Shown here: positions 33,700 to 41,888 of the stretch, in pieces
Position numbering within the stretch: the first letter of the stretch is position 1
Layout: each line of letters begins with the position of its first letter
Assembly (NCBI GenBank): GCA_036756425.1
Contig: DAIOLC010000007.1
Location: 1-64,000 of the forward strand
Length of the DNA: 64,000 nucleotides
Direction of reading: 5' to 3'
From: UBA6115 sp012514225
Lineage (GTDB): Bacteria > Bacillota > Clostridia > Christensenellales > Aristaeellaceae
Program-made: the position numbers and the translations under genes
Notes under the pieces: model-generated
Seen by the model: the letters and a program-made list of their open reading frames with translations, nothing else
What the model was told of the DNA's origin: nothing
The model's database searches: none

Positions 33700-33779
33700 G
33701 AAAAACTCTCCTTTTGTGGCCTTGGTCTTCCCGTTTTCAGGCTTTCAAGGCGCGGGAATTCACCGATCGCTGTGGGTGC

Positions 33780-33823
33780 CGATAAAAAATCAATATAATC
33801 AATTCATTTATGAGAGGTACACA
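33780..33823. promoter_or_regulatory. AT-rich divergent promoter region at the head of the vWA/tubulin operon
   Basis: A strongly AT-rich patch between the divergent small ORF and the first vWA gene. TATAAT (33794-33799) reads towards the small ORF. On the minus strand overlapping GATTAT/TATATT could serve the operon. No good -35 is visible in either direction, so activators or an alternative sigma factor are possible. Confidence 0.4.
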
Positions 33824-33961
33824 ATGAAAAAAATCCACTGCCTTTTAGAGCTTCCAATGATAAAAATTGAAAGCAAACAAGCGACAGATTGTTTGTTATC
33901 ATATATTCCGCAACCGGTTTCGTCAAGCGCCGGCGGCGCCGAATCCTGCTTTTTTATATGA
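33824..33961 (+). CDS. small 45-residue ORF divergent from the vWA/tubulin operon
   Basis: ATG with GAGAGG six bases upstream and TATAAT 25 bases upstream. The peptide begins MKKIHCLLELPMIKIESKQA and ends GGAESCFFI, with three cysteines. The first half is AT-rich, unlike every other gene in the window, and the second half is GC-rich. Not recognised. It has no clear signal peptide or membrane helix. It could be a regulatory leader, a small signalling peptide, a toxin-like peptide or a chance ORF. The end overlaps a GC hairpin plus TTTTTT, which could be a terminator. Confidence 0.4.
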   Translation: MKKIHCLLELPMIKIESKQATDCLLSYIPQPVSSSAGGAESCFFI

Positions 33962-34070
33962 TTCGCACCCCTTGTCGGACAAGATGAATCGGAATGGGGA
34001 CAAGCAGACGCCGTGACGGATTCGCCGGCCCCTGCGCCGCCCTCTCCCGCCCTGTGCCTGCCGGCCCGGC

Positions 34071-34103
34071 AGGAAAGCCCGCGGGCATCCGGCGCCGCGG
34101 GCT
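34071..34103 (-). terminator. intrinsic terminator of ileS
   Basis: A 9-bp stem AGCCCGCGG/CCGCGGGCT (34076-34084 and 34095-34103), followed on the minus strand by TTTCC, 16 bases after the ileS stop. The stretch 33962-34070 shows nothing else. Confidence 0.7.
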
Positions 34104-34118
34104 TGTCGTTTAAATGGT

Positions 34119-37100
34119 TCAGGCCTTCCGCACGCTCAGCAGGGCCTTTTTCCCGTTGACGTCCCACTCCTGCGGGAAGGCGCCGGGGGCGGGTTCGGCG
34201 GCCTCCAGGGAGAGGGCGAGCACCACCTCGGCGATCATCCCGCGGTGGGCGGCAATCGCGGATTCCACCTCCGGCTCCGCCCGGTAGGTGACCCGGATGC
34301 GGTCGGTCACCTCGAACCCGGCATCCCGCCGCATGGTCTGCAGCTTGCTGACCACCTCGCGGGCGAAGCCCTCGCTCACCAGCTCCGGCGTCAGCGCGGT
34401 CAGAAGGCCCACGGTCACGCCGCGGTTTTCCTGGGATACCAGGTCCTCCCGCTGCGTAGCCTCCACCAGCACGTCGTCCTTTGCGAGGGTGATGGCCTCG
34501 CCGTCCAGGTCCAGCGTCAGGCCCTCCCCCCGGTCGAAGGCCGCGACCGCGGCCGCGCCGTCCGCCTGGGAGAGCAGCTGGCTGACCCGGCCCAGGCGCT
34601 TCCCGAAGCGGGGCCCGAGGGTCTTGAGCTGGGGCTTGAGCCGGTAGCCGGTGAAGGCGCCCGCGTCCTCGGTGAAGACGATTTCCTTGACGTTGAGCTC
34701 GTCCTTGGCCAGTTCGGCGTATTCCGGGCCGAAGGACGCTCCGCGGACCAGCAGGCGGGAGAGGGGCTGGCGCACCTTGAGCCCCGCCAGGCTGCGGCAG
34801 GCGCGGCCCAGCTGGACGACCTCCAGCAGCGCGGCCATCTGCCGCTCCATCCCCGCGTCCACCCGGCCTTCCTCAAAGGCGGGGAAGGGGCTCAAGTGCA
34901 CGGACTCCGGCGCGTCCTTGTCCCAGGTGCGCACGGCGTTCTGGTAGATGGCCTCCGCCATGAAGGGCGTGAAGGGCGCGGTCAGCCGGGACAGGGTTTG
35001 AAGCACCGTGTACAGGGTGGCGAACGCCGCCTCCTTGTCCCCCGCCATGCCCTTGCCCCAGAAGCGGGCGCGCCCGCGGCGGATGTACCAGTTGGACAGG
35101 TCGTCCACCAGGCTGTCGATGGCGGCGGCGCTCTCGGGCACCCGGTAGGCGGAGAGGCCCTCGTCCACCGCGCGCACGGTGGAGTGCAGGCGGCTTAGAA
35201 TCCACCGGTCCATCAGGGTGAGCTCCGCCTTTTCAAGCGGGTGCTCCCCCGGCACGAAGCCGTCGATGTCCGCGTAGAGGATATAAAAGGCGTAGGCGTT
35301 CCACAGCGTGCACATGAAGCGGCGCTGGGCCTCGCCGACCGCCTCCCCGTAAAAGCGGCTGGGCAGCCAGGGCGCGCCGGCGGTGTAGAAATACCAGCGC
35401 ACGGCGTCGGAGCCGTATTGCCCGATGACCTCGAAGGGGTCCAGGACGTTGCCCAGGTGCTTGGACATCTTGCGGCCGTCCTTGTCCTGCACATGGCCCA
35501 GCACCAGGCAGTTGCGGTAGGGCGACTGGCCGAACACCAGGGTGCCGATAGCCAGGAGGGAGTAGAACCACCCCCGCGTCTGGTCGACAGCCTCGGAGAT
35601 AAAGTCCGCCGGGAAGCGGTCCAGGAACTCCTGCTTGTTTTCAAAGGGGTAATGCCACTGCGCGAAGGGCATGGAGCCGGAATCGTACCAGCAGTCGATG
35701 ACCTCGGGCGTCCGCTTCATGTCCTTCCCGCACTCGGGGCAGGTCAGCACGACCTGGTCGATGTAGGGCCGGTGCAGCTCCTTCAGGCCGTCCAGGGGGG
35801 CGGCGCTCATCCGCTCCAGCTCCTTCCGGCTGCCCGCAACGTGCATGTGGCCCTCCGGGCACAGCCAGACCGGCAGCGGCGTGCCCCAGTAGCGCTCGCG
35901 GGACAGCGCCCAGTCCAGCACGTTCTCCACGAAGTTGCCCATCCGGCCGTCCCGGACGTTTTCCGGGTGCCAGGCGATGCTCCGGTTGTTCTCGACCAGG
36001 CTGTCCTTGACCGCGGTCATGCGGATGAACCAGGTGGCGCGCGCGTAGTACATCAGCGGCGTGTCGCAGCGCCAGCAGTGCGGGTAGTTGTGCGCGTACA
36101 GCGCCTTTTTCTGCAGCTGGCCCCGCTCCTTCAGCTCCTTGAGGATACGGGCGTCCGCGTCCTTGATAAAGGCGCCCGCCCAGGGCGTGCCGGGGACGAA
36201 CTTCCCCTGCGGGTCGACCAGCTGCACGAAGGGCAGCCCGCGCTCCCTGCCGATGCGGGCGTCGTCCTCGCCGAAAGCCGGCGCGATATGGACGATGCCG
36301 GTGCCGTCCTCCAGGGACACGTAGCCGTCCCCGACGACGTAAAACGCCTTCTCCTTCGTGTCCGCCAGGCGCCAGAGCGGCTCGTAGGCCATGCCCAGCA
36401 GCTTCCGGCCGGGGAAGGTTTCCAGCACCTCGATATGCTCGCGCTCCTCCGCGGAAAAGACGGCGGGCACCAGCGCGCGGGCCAGGATGAAGGTGTCCCC
36501 GCCCAGGCGAAAGCGGCCGTATTCCTCCTTCTCGTTGACGCACAGGGCGACGTTGGAGGGCAGGGTCCAGGGCGTGGTGGTCCAGGCCAGCAGCCAGGTC
36601 CGCTCCTCCCCCAGGACGGGGAAACGGACGTAGGCGGAATAGTCCTCCACCTCCTTGTAGCCCTGGGCGACCTCGTGGCTGGAGAGCGCCGTGCCGCAGC
36701 GGGGGCAGTAGGGGACGACCTTGTGCCCGCGGTAGAGCAGGCCCTTGTCCGCGATTTGCCTGAGGCTCCACCAGACCGACTCGATGTACTCGTCGTAATA
36801 GGTGACGTAGGCCTTGTCCATGTCCACCCAGAAGGCGACGCGCTCGGACATGTCCTGCCATTCCTTCAGGTATTTCCAGACGGATTTCTTGCATTCCTGG
36901 ATGAAGGGCTCGATGCCGTAGGCCTCGATCTGGTCCTTGCCGTCGATGCCCAGCTTTTTCTCGACCTCCAGCTCCACCGGCAGCCCGTGGGTGTCCCATC
37001 CGCCGATGCGGAAGACTTCCTTCCCCTTCATCGCCTGGTAGCGCGGGAAGAGGTCCTTCATCGCCCGGGTGATGATGTGGCCGATATGCGGCTTGCCGTT

Positions 37101-37250
37101 GGCGGTGGGCGGCCCCTCGTAAAAGGTGAAGCGCTCCGCGCCCTGGTTCTGGCGCAGGCTCTTTCCCATGATGCCGTTTTCTTTCCAGAACGCGGCGATT
37201 TCCTTTTCGCGGGAAGCGAAATTCAGGTCGCTGGTGACTTTCTGATACAT
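34119..37250 (-). CDS. ileS: isoleucyl-tRNA synthetase
   Basis: A 1043-residue class I aminoacyl-tRNA synthetase that charges tRNA-Ile in the cytoplasm. The HIGH motif is PHIGHI near residue 45 and the KMSKS motif is DGRKMSKHLGN. The editing domain (LAWTTTPWTLPSN) and anticodon-binding part are present, and the length fits the eukaryote-like/clostridial IleS type. The start MYQKVTSDLNF at 37250 has GGAGGG just before it; the longer upstream reading lies inside the T-box leader. Preceded by a T-box, so it is induced when tRNA-Ile is uncharged. Confidence 0.96.
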   Translation of the reverse strand: MYQKVTSDLNFASREKEIAAFWKENGIMGKSLRQNQGAERFTFYEGPPTANGKPHIGHIITRAMKDLFPRYQAMKGKEVFRIGGWDTHGLPVELEVEKKLGIDGKDQIEAYGIEPFIQECKKSVWKYLKEWQDMSERVAFWVDMDKAYVTYYDEYIESVWWSLRQIADKGLLYRGHKVVPYCPRCGTALSSHEVAQGYKEVEDYSAYVRFPVLGEERTWLLAWTTTPWTLPSNVALCVNEKEEYGRFRLGGDTFILARALVPAVFSAEEREHIEVLETFPGRKLLGMAYEPLWRLADTKEKAFYVVGDGYVSLEDGTGIVHIAPAFGEDDARIGRERGLPFVQLVDPQGKFVPGTPWAGAFIKDADARILKELKERGQLQKKALYAHNYPHCWRCDTPLMYYARATWFIRMTAVKDSLVENNRSIAWHPENVRDGRMGNFVENVLDWALSRERYWGTPLPVWLCPEGHMHVAGSRKELERMSAAPLDGLKELHRPYIDQVVLTCPECGKDMKRTPEVIDCWYDSGSMPFAQWHYPFENKQEFLDRFPADFISEAVDQTRGWFYSLLAIGTLVFGQSPYRNCLVLGHVQDKDGRKMSKHLGNVLDPFEVIGQYGSDAVRWYFYTAGAPWLPSRFYGEAVGEAQRRFMCTLWNAYAFYILYADIDGFVPGEHPLEKAELTLMDRWILSRLHSTVRAVDEGLSAYRVPESAAAIDSLVDDLSNWYIRRGRARFWGKGMAGDKEAAFATLYTVLQTLSRLTAPFTPFMAEAIYQNAVRTWDKDAPESVHLSPFPAFEEGRVDAGMERQMAALLEVVQLGRACRSLAGLKVRQPLSRLLVRGASFGPEYAELAKDELNVKEIVFTEDAGAFTGYRLKPQLKTLGPRFGKRLGRVSQLLSQADGAAAVAAFDRGEGLTLDLDGEAITLAKDDVLVEATQREDLVSQENRGVTVGLLTALTPELVSEGFAREVVSKLQTMRRDAGFEVTDRIRVTYRAEPEVESAIAAHRGMIAEVVLALSLEAAEPAPGAFPQEWDVNGKKALLSVRKA

Positions 37251-37260
37251 CCGGCCCTCC

Positions 37261-37466
37261 ATAAAAAATGCCGTCCCCTGTTGGGACGGAATCTCCGCGG
37301 TACCACCCATTTTGGCGCAACGCGCCCGCTCCTGGCCCGGTAACGGCGGGCGGCCGTGGGGGATTGGCCCATGCTCCAGGGTGATTCGGCGGTGCTCCTC
37401 CGGCCGGGCTTCCACCCTCCCCGGCTCGCTTGCGGACTGCTGGCCCCGCCCGTCCCCTTCGTCGCA
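37261..37466 (-). promoter_or_regulatory. T-box riboswitch of ileS
   Basis: On the minus strand the conserved T-box sequence AATGGGTGGTACCGCGG (complement of 37295-37311) is followed by a terminator with stem CCGTCCC/GGGGACGG and a run of T residues ending at 37262. The TGGT bulge fits the A-CCA end of tRNA-Ile. In stem I the stretch GAATCACC offers ATC (Ile) as specifier codon. Uncharged tRNA-Ile would favour the antiterminator and switch on ileS. Confidence 0.9.
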
Positions 37467-37471
37467 AGGCG

Positions 37472-37500
37472 ATTATGCACGATGGCGGGGCGGATGTAAA
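37472..37500 (-). promoter_or_regulatory. promoter of the ileS T-box transcript
   Basis: On the minus strand TTTACA (37495-37500) and CATAAT (37472-37477) are 17 bases apart, placed just upstream of the T-box leader. Confidence 0.75.
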
Positions 37501-37556
37501 GCCCCGTATGCGGGGAGGGCGGACGAGGCGGCAAAAGCCGCCGGGGGAACGCCTCG

Positions 37557-37585
37557 TTTACCGGCACAATCCGAACTGGTATAAT
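37557..37585 (+). promoter_or_regulatory. promoter of recD2-comF-tcdA
   Basis: TTTACC (37557-37562) and a perfect TATAAT (37580-37585) with TGG before it (extended -10), 17 bases apart. The leader is only about 20 bases. Confidence 0.7.
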
Positions 37586-37611
37586 GCCTGTGGCAATAAA
37601 GGAGGGCGGCA

Positions 37612-39810
37612 TTGGAGCGACTGCGCGGCAAGGCGGCGGGCACGCTGTTCCGCAACGGGGAAAACGGCTACAGCGTGATTTCCCTGCAGACCGGGGAAGG
37701 GCCGGTCACCGTCACGGGCACTTTCCCCGAACTGTCCCAGGGCGAAATACTGTCGGTGGAGGGCACCTGGACCCAGCACCCCCAGTACGGGCGGCAGTTC
37801 CGCGCCGCCGCCTTCACCGTCGAGGCCCCGCAGACCCGCGGCGCCATCGAGGCCTACCTGGGCAGCGGGCTCATCAAGGGCGTCGGCCCCAGCACGGCGC
37901 GGCTCATCGTGCAGGCCTTCGGCGAGGACACGCTGGAAGTGCTGGCCACGGCGCCGGAGCGGCTGCGCGAGGTACCCAAAATCGGCAAGGTGCGCATGCG
38001 CCAGATCGCCCAGAGCTTCCTGGAGCAGCAGGCCAGCCGGAGCACCTACATCTTCCTCCAGCGCTACGGCGTCACCCCCGCGCTGTCCGCCAAAATCAAC
38101 AAGCTGTACCGCGAACAGGCGGAGCGGCTCATCCGGGACAACCCCTACCGCCTCATCGACGACATCCAGGGCGTCGGCTTCGCGACCGCCGACCGCATCG
38201 CCCAGGCCATCGGCATCCCCGCGGACAGCGCCTTCCGGCTGCGCGCGGGGCTCAAGTTCGTGCTGCAGGACGCCGCAGGGGCCGGCGGGCACACCTGCCT
38301 GCCGGAGGAGGTCCTGTTGCTTCAGGCGGCGGAGCTGCTGGGCGCGGGAAAGGAGCCGGTGGAGCGCGAGGCGAGGGCGCTGATTCTCAACAAGGAGCTG
38401 TTCGCGGACCGGATGGACGGGGAGGACAGGCTCTCCCTGCCCCGCTTCCGCACGGCGGAGGCCGAGGTCGCCCGGCGATTGCTGTCCCTGGCCGCCGCCC
38501 CGCGGCAGACGGCCATGGGCTCCGTCCGGCAAAAAATCGCCGCCTTCGAGCGCCGGAACGGCATCCGCTTTTCCCCCACCCAGCGCCAGGCGGTCACCCA
38601 GGCGGCGCAGTCCGGCCTGATTGTCATCACCGGCGGGCCGGGGACCGGCAAGACGACCCTCATCAACTGCATCCTTTACGTTCTGGGGCCGGAGCGCAAC
38701 GTGCTGCTGGCCGCGCCGACCGGGCGCGCCGCCAAGCGCATGGCGGAGGCCACCGGGCAGGAGGCCAGCACCGTCCACCGCCTGCTGCAGTACGGCGGCG
38801 AGGAGGGGCTGTTCCAGGTCAACCAGTCCAACCCCCTGGACTGCGACGGGGTCATCGTGGACGAGGTGTCCATGATGGACGTCTTCCTGATGCGCAGCCT
38901 GCTGTCCGCCCTGCAGGAGGGCACCCACCTCATCCTGGTGGGGGACGCGGACCAGCTGCCCAGCGTGGGGCCGGGCAACGTGCTCTCGGACGTCCTCTCC
39001 TGCGGGCTGATTCCCCAGGTCCGGCTGACGGAAATCTTCCGCCAGCAGGAAGGCTCCCTCATCGTGCTCAACGCCCACCGCATCAACCGGGGCGAAGAGC
39101 CGGAGCTCAACGCGCAAGGCGGGGACTTCTTCTTCGAGCGCAGGGCGGAGCCCCAGGCCGCCGCGGCGTGCATCGTCGAATTGTGCCGCACGCGGCTGCC
39201 CGGCTACCTGAAGCTCGGGGAGGACGCGCGGGGCATCCAGGTGCTCTCGCCCACCCGGAAGGGCGAGTGCGGCGTTATCGCGCTCAACCTGCTCCTGCAG
39301 GCCGCCCTGAACCCGAAAGCGCCCGGCAAGGCGGAAATCGCCTTCGGCGAGACCGTTTTCCGGGCGGGCGACAAGGTGATGCACGTGAAGAACAACTACC
39401 TGCTGGAGTGGACGGCGCGGGACGGCGCGGCCGGCCAGGGGGTCTTCAACGGGGACATCGGCTTTGTCACGGACATCCTGGAAGATGGCCGGCTGGTCAA
39501 GGTGCTCTACGACGAGGAGCGCGAGGTCGTATACGAATACGCGCTGCTGGAGGAGCTGGAGCTGGCCTACTGCCTCTCCGTCCACAAAAGCCAGGGCAGC
39601 GAGTTCCCGGCCGTGGTCATGCCCATGACCGGCGGCCCCCGGATGCTGCTGACCCGCAACCTGCTCTATACCGGGGTCACCCGGGCGAAGGAGCTGGTTG
39701 TCCTGGTCGGCCGGGTCGAGGTGCTGCGCCAGATGGTGCGGAACAACCAGGAGCGCCGGCGCTATTCCGCGCTGGGGCACTGGCTGAGGGTGATGGGGGG
39801 CGGCGCGTGA
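37612..39810 (+). CDS. recD2: RecD2-type ATP-dependent DNA helicase
   Basis: A 732-residue superfamily 1B helicase that unwinds DNA 5'-to-3' in repair, without RecBC. It starts with TTG at 37612 (GGAGGG five bases before). The N-terminal OB-like and helix-hairpin-helix region (GSGLIKGVGPSTARLI) is typical of RecD2 and absent from RecBCD-type RecD. Motor motifs: Walker A GGPGTGKTT, VIVDEVSMMD (motif II), VGDADQLPSVGPGNVL (motif III) and the C-terminal SVHKSQGSEF with TGVTRAKEL. First gene of a short operon. Confidence 0.95.
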   Translation: MERLRGKAAGTLFRNGENGYSVISLQTGEGPVTVTGTFPELSQGEILSVEGTWTQHPQYGRQFRAAAFTVEAPQTRGAIEAYLGSGLIKGVGPSTARLIVQAFGEDTLEVLATAPERLREVPKIGKVRMRQIAQSFLEQQASRSTYIFLQRYGVTPALSAKINKLYREQAERLIRDNPYRLIDDIQGVGFATADRIAQAIGIPADSAFRLRAGLKFVLQDAAGAGGHTCLPEEVLLLQAAELLGAGKEPVEREARALILNKELFADRMDGEDRLSLPRFRTAEAEVARRLLSLAAAPRQTAMGSVRQKIAAFERRNGIRFSPTQRQAVTQAAQSGLIVITGGPGTGKTTLINCILYVLGPERNVLLAAPTGRAAKRMAEATGQEASTVHRLLQYGGEEGLFQVNQSNPLDCDGVIVDEVSMMDVFLMRSLLSALQEGTHLILVGDADQLPSVGPGNVLSDVLSCGLIPQVRLTEIFRQQEGSLIVLNAHRINRGEEPELNAQGGDFFFERRAEPQAAAACIVELCRTRLPGYLKLGEDARGIQVLSPTRKGECGVIALNLLLQAALNPKAPGKAEIAFGETVFRAGDKVMHVKNNYLLEWTARDGAAGQGVFNGDIGFVTDILEDGRLVKVLYDEEREVVYEYALLEELELAYCLSVHKSQGSEFPAVVMPMTGGPRMLLTRNLLYTGVTRAKELVVLVGRVEVLRQMVRNNQERRRYSALGHWLRVMGGGA

Positions 39811-40526
39811 ACCGGGCGGCGGGCGCGGTCCTGGACCTGCTGTTCCCCCAGGCGCGCTGCCTGAACTGCGGCGAGCCGCGGGAGCTGGACGCCGGAAGCG
39901 CCCTGTGCGACGGCTGCCGCGCCGCGCTGGAGGGGCTCCGGGTGCCGGGGAACGCCTGCCCGCGCTGCCTGTCCCCCACGAAGGCCGGGGAACCCTGCGG
40001 CTATTGCCTGGGCGGCGGCCTGCCCTCCGTCCGCGCGGCTTACGCCCCCTTCCTGTACCGGGGCGCCGCGCGCAGGCTGGTCGTCCACCTGAAATTCGGG
40101 CCCTTCGAGCTGGCGGCGCGGCCGCTGGCCGCCGCCATGGCGCGCTGCGTCAGCGGGCTGGCCTTCGACGCGCTGGTGCCCGTCCCCCTGCACCGGCGCG
40201 GCCTGCGGGCGAGGGGCGCCAACCAGTCCGCGCTGCTGGCGGGCGGAGTGTCCGGGGAGACGGGAATCCCCGTCCGGGAAGCGCTGGTCAAACGGCGGGA
40301 GACGCGCCGCCAGTCCAGCCTGTCCGCCCGGGCCCGGGAAACGAACGTGCGCCTGGCCTTTAAGGCGAGGGACAATGTGAGGGGCCTTCACCTGCTGCTG
40401 GTGGACGACGTGCGCACCACCGGCGCGACCGCGCAGGACTGCGCGCGTGCATTGCTGGCCGCCGGGGCGGAGGCCGTGAGCCTGCTGACGGCCGCCGTCG
40501 CCTGGCCGGGAGGGGAAGATGGATAA
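39807..40526 (+). CDS. comF: ComF-family phosphoribosyltransferase-like protein
   Basis: 239 residues from a GTG that overlaps the recD2 stop (GTGA). N-terminal zinc-binding cysteine pairs CLNC, CDGC, CPRC and CGYC precede a type I phosphoribosyltransferase domain with PVPLHRRGLRARGANQS and the PRPP loop LLLVDDVRTTGAT. ComF proteins take part in DNA uptake and processing of incoming single strands; the link to a RecD2 helicase gene here fits a DNA-processing role. Complete and of normal length. Confidence 0.9.
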   Translation: MNRAAGAVLDLLFPQARCLNCGEPRELDAGSALCDGCRAALEGLRVPGNACPRCLSPTKAGEPCGYCLGGGLPSVRAAYAPFLYRGAARRLVVHLKFGPFELAARPLAAAMARCVSGLAFDALVPVPLHRRGLRARGANQSALLAGGVSGETGIPVREALVKRRETRRQSSLSARARETNVRLAFKARDNVRGLHLLLVDDVRTTGATAQDCARALLAAGAEAVSLLTAAVAWPGGEDG

Positions 40527-41241
40527 TCAGGAAACCGGCGGCGATTTCCTCGCCCGCACGCGGATGCTGCTGGGGGACCAGGCGATGGGGCGGCTGAAGG
40601 GCGCGCGGGTCGCGGTGTTCGGCTTGGGCGGCGTGGGCGCCGCCTGCGCGGAGGCGCTGGCGCGAAGCGGCGTGGGGCACCTGACGCTGGTCGACCACGA
40701 CGTCGTTTCACCGTCCAACCTCAACCGCCAGCTCATCGCCCTGCGCTCCACCCTCGGGCAGCAAAAGGCCGACGCCTGCCGGCGGCGGCTGCTGGACATC
40801 AACCCGGAGGCGCGCATCGAGGCGCTGCCGGTCTTTGTTTCGGAGGAGACCGCGGGCGCGGTGGACTTCGCCGCCCTGGACGCCGCGGCCGACTGCGTGG
40901 ACACGCTGGCCGCCAAGCTGCTCATCGCGAAGGCGGCGCTACTGGGCGGAACCTACCTGGTCAGCTGCATGGGCACGGGCAACCGGCTGGACCCGGCCCG
41001 CTTCCGCTTCGCCGACGTGTACGGCACCGCCGGCTGCCCCCTGGCCCGGCGGATGCGCAAGGCCTGCCGGGAGGCGGGCATCCCCGCGCTCCGTGTGCTG
41101 TATTCGGACGAGGGGCCCCTCCCCGCCGCCGTTCACGAGGGCGGCCGCAACGCGCCGGGTTCCGTGTCCTTCGTGCCGCCGGTGGCGGGCATGCTGCTGG
41201 CCGGGGACATCGTCCGCCGCCTCGTCGGCCGGGGCGTTTAG
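40519..41241 (+). CDS. tcdA: ThiF-family tRNA threonylcarbamoyladenosine dehydratase (TcdA-like)
   Basis: A 240-residue E1-like adenylating enzyme. The Rossmann ATP loop VFGLGGVGAACAEALARSGVG, then LTLVDHDVVSPSNLNRQ and later SCMGTGNRLDPARF with ADVYGTAGCPLARRMRK, are the TcdA/CsdL pattern. By family it cyclises the t6A base next to the anticodon of ANN-decoding tRNAs. The start overlaps the end of comF by eight bases. Its TAG stop overlaps the TAA of the convergent recX. Confidence 0.88.
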   Translation: MDNQETGGDFLARTRMLLGDQAMGRLKGARVAVFGLGGVGAACAEALARSGVGHLTLVDHDVVSPSNLNRQLIALRSTLGQQKADACRRRLLDINPEARIEALPVFVSEETAGAVDFAALDAAADCVDTLAAKLLIAKAALLGGTYLVSCMGTGNRLDPARFRFADVYGTAGCPLARRMRKACREAGIPALRVLYSDEGPLPAAVHEGGRNAPGSVSFVPPVAGMLLAGDIVRRLVGRGV

Positions 41242-41888
41242 CCGGCTTCGTCCCCCGCCCCGGGCCCGTCCCCCTGCAGGGACAGGGCTTTTTCAATGGC
41301 GCCGCGCGCCGTGTCCGGCGGGAAGCCGCGCCGCGCCAGCGCGGCGAAGGCCCGGCGGTAGCGTGCCCGGGCGTCCAGCTTGATGGAGGAGCGCAGGCTC
41401 TTCTGCGCCAGCTTCAGCGCGGCGTCCCCGGACGGCCCGGGGTCGAGGCGGTCCAGCAGCTCCCGCAGCAGGCCTTCCGGCACGCCGTCTGACAGCAGCC
41501 GCCGCCGGATTTGCATCACGCCCAGGCTCTTTTCCAGCCGCGACAGCGCGTTTTGGGCATAGCGCCGGTCGTCCAGGTAGCCCAGGCGGAGCAGGCTGTC
41601 CACCGCGCCCCCGGACGCCTCCGCGGAAAACCCGCGGCGGAGAAGCTCCCCCTCCATCCACCGGCAGGTGCGGTCCCGCCGCTCCAGCAGCCGCGCGGCC
41701 TGCTCCAGCGCGAAGCGGGCTTCCTCCGCGGAGAGCCGCCGCCGGTATTCCCCCGCGTTCACGGCCTCCCCTTCCTGCAGGGGGTGGCGCTTGAACAGCG
41801 CGAGGGGCAACTTCAGGCTGCCGCCGCCCTGCAGCCGCACCAGCCGGAAGCCCGGGCGCGCCAGGATTTCCGTCACGCGGTCAGCCAT
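41238..41888 (-). CDS. recX: RecX-type regulatory protein
   Basis: A 216-residue, helix-rich protein of the RecX family, which binds RecA filaments and limits recombination. Typical repeats are visible: AEEARFALEQAARLLERRDRT, LLRRGFSAEASGGAVDSL and GYLDDRRYAQNAL. recA is not nearby. It starts inside the last eight bases of the serine hydrolase gene and is the last gene of the operon aldo/keto reductase-lgt-hydrolase-recX. Confidence 0.85.
   Translation of the reverse strand: MADRVTEILARPGFRLVRLQGGGSLKLPLALFKRHPLQEGEAVNAGEYRRRLSAEEARFALEQAARLLERRDRTCRWMEGELLRRGFSAEASGGAVDSLLRLGYLDDRRYAQNALSRLEKSLGVMQIRRRLLSDGVPEGLLRELLDRLDPGPSGDAALKLAQKSLRSSIKLDARARYRRAFAALARRGFPPDTARGAIEKALSLQGDGPGAGDEAG

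Noticed and set aside
37251..37415. N-terminal extension of IleS by 55 residues
   Set aside because: The extension is encoded by the T-box leader and its terminator; the ribosome site and family alignment favour 37250.
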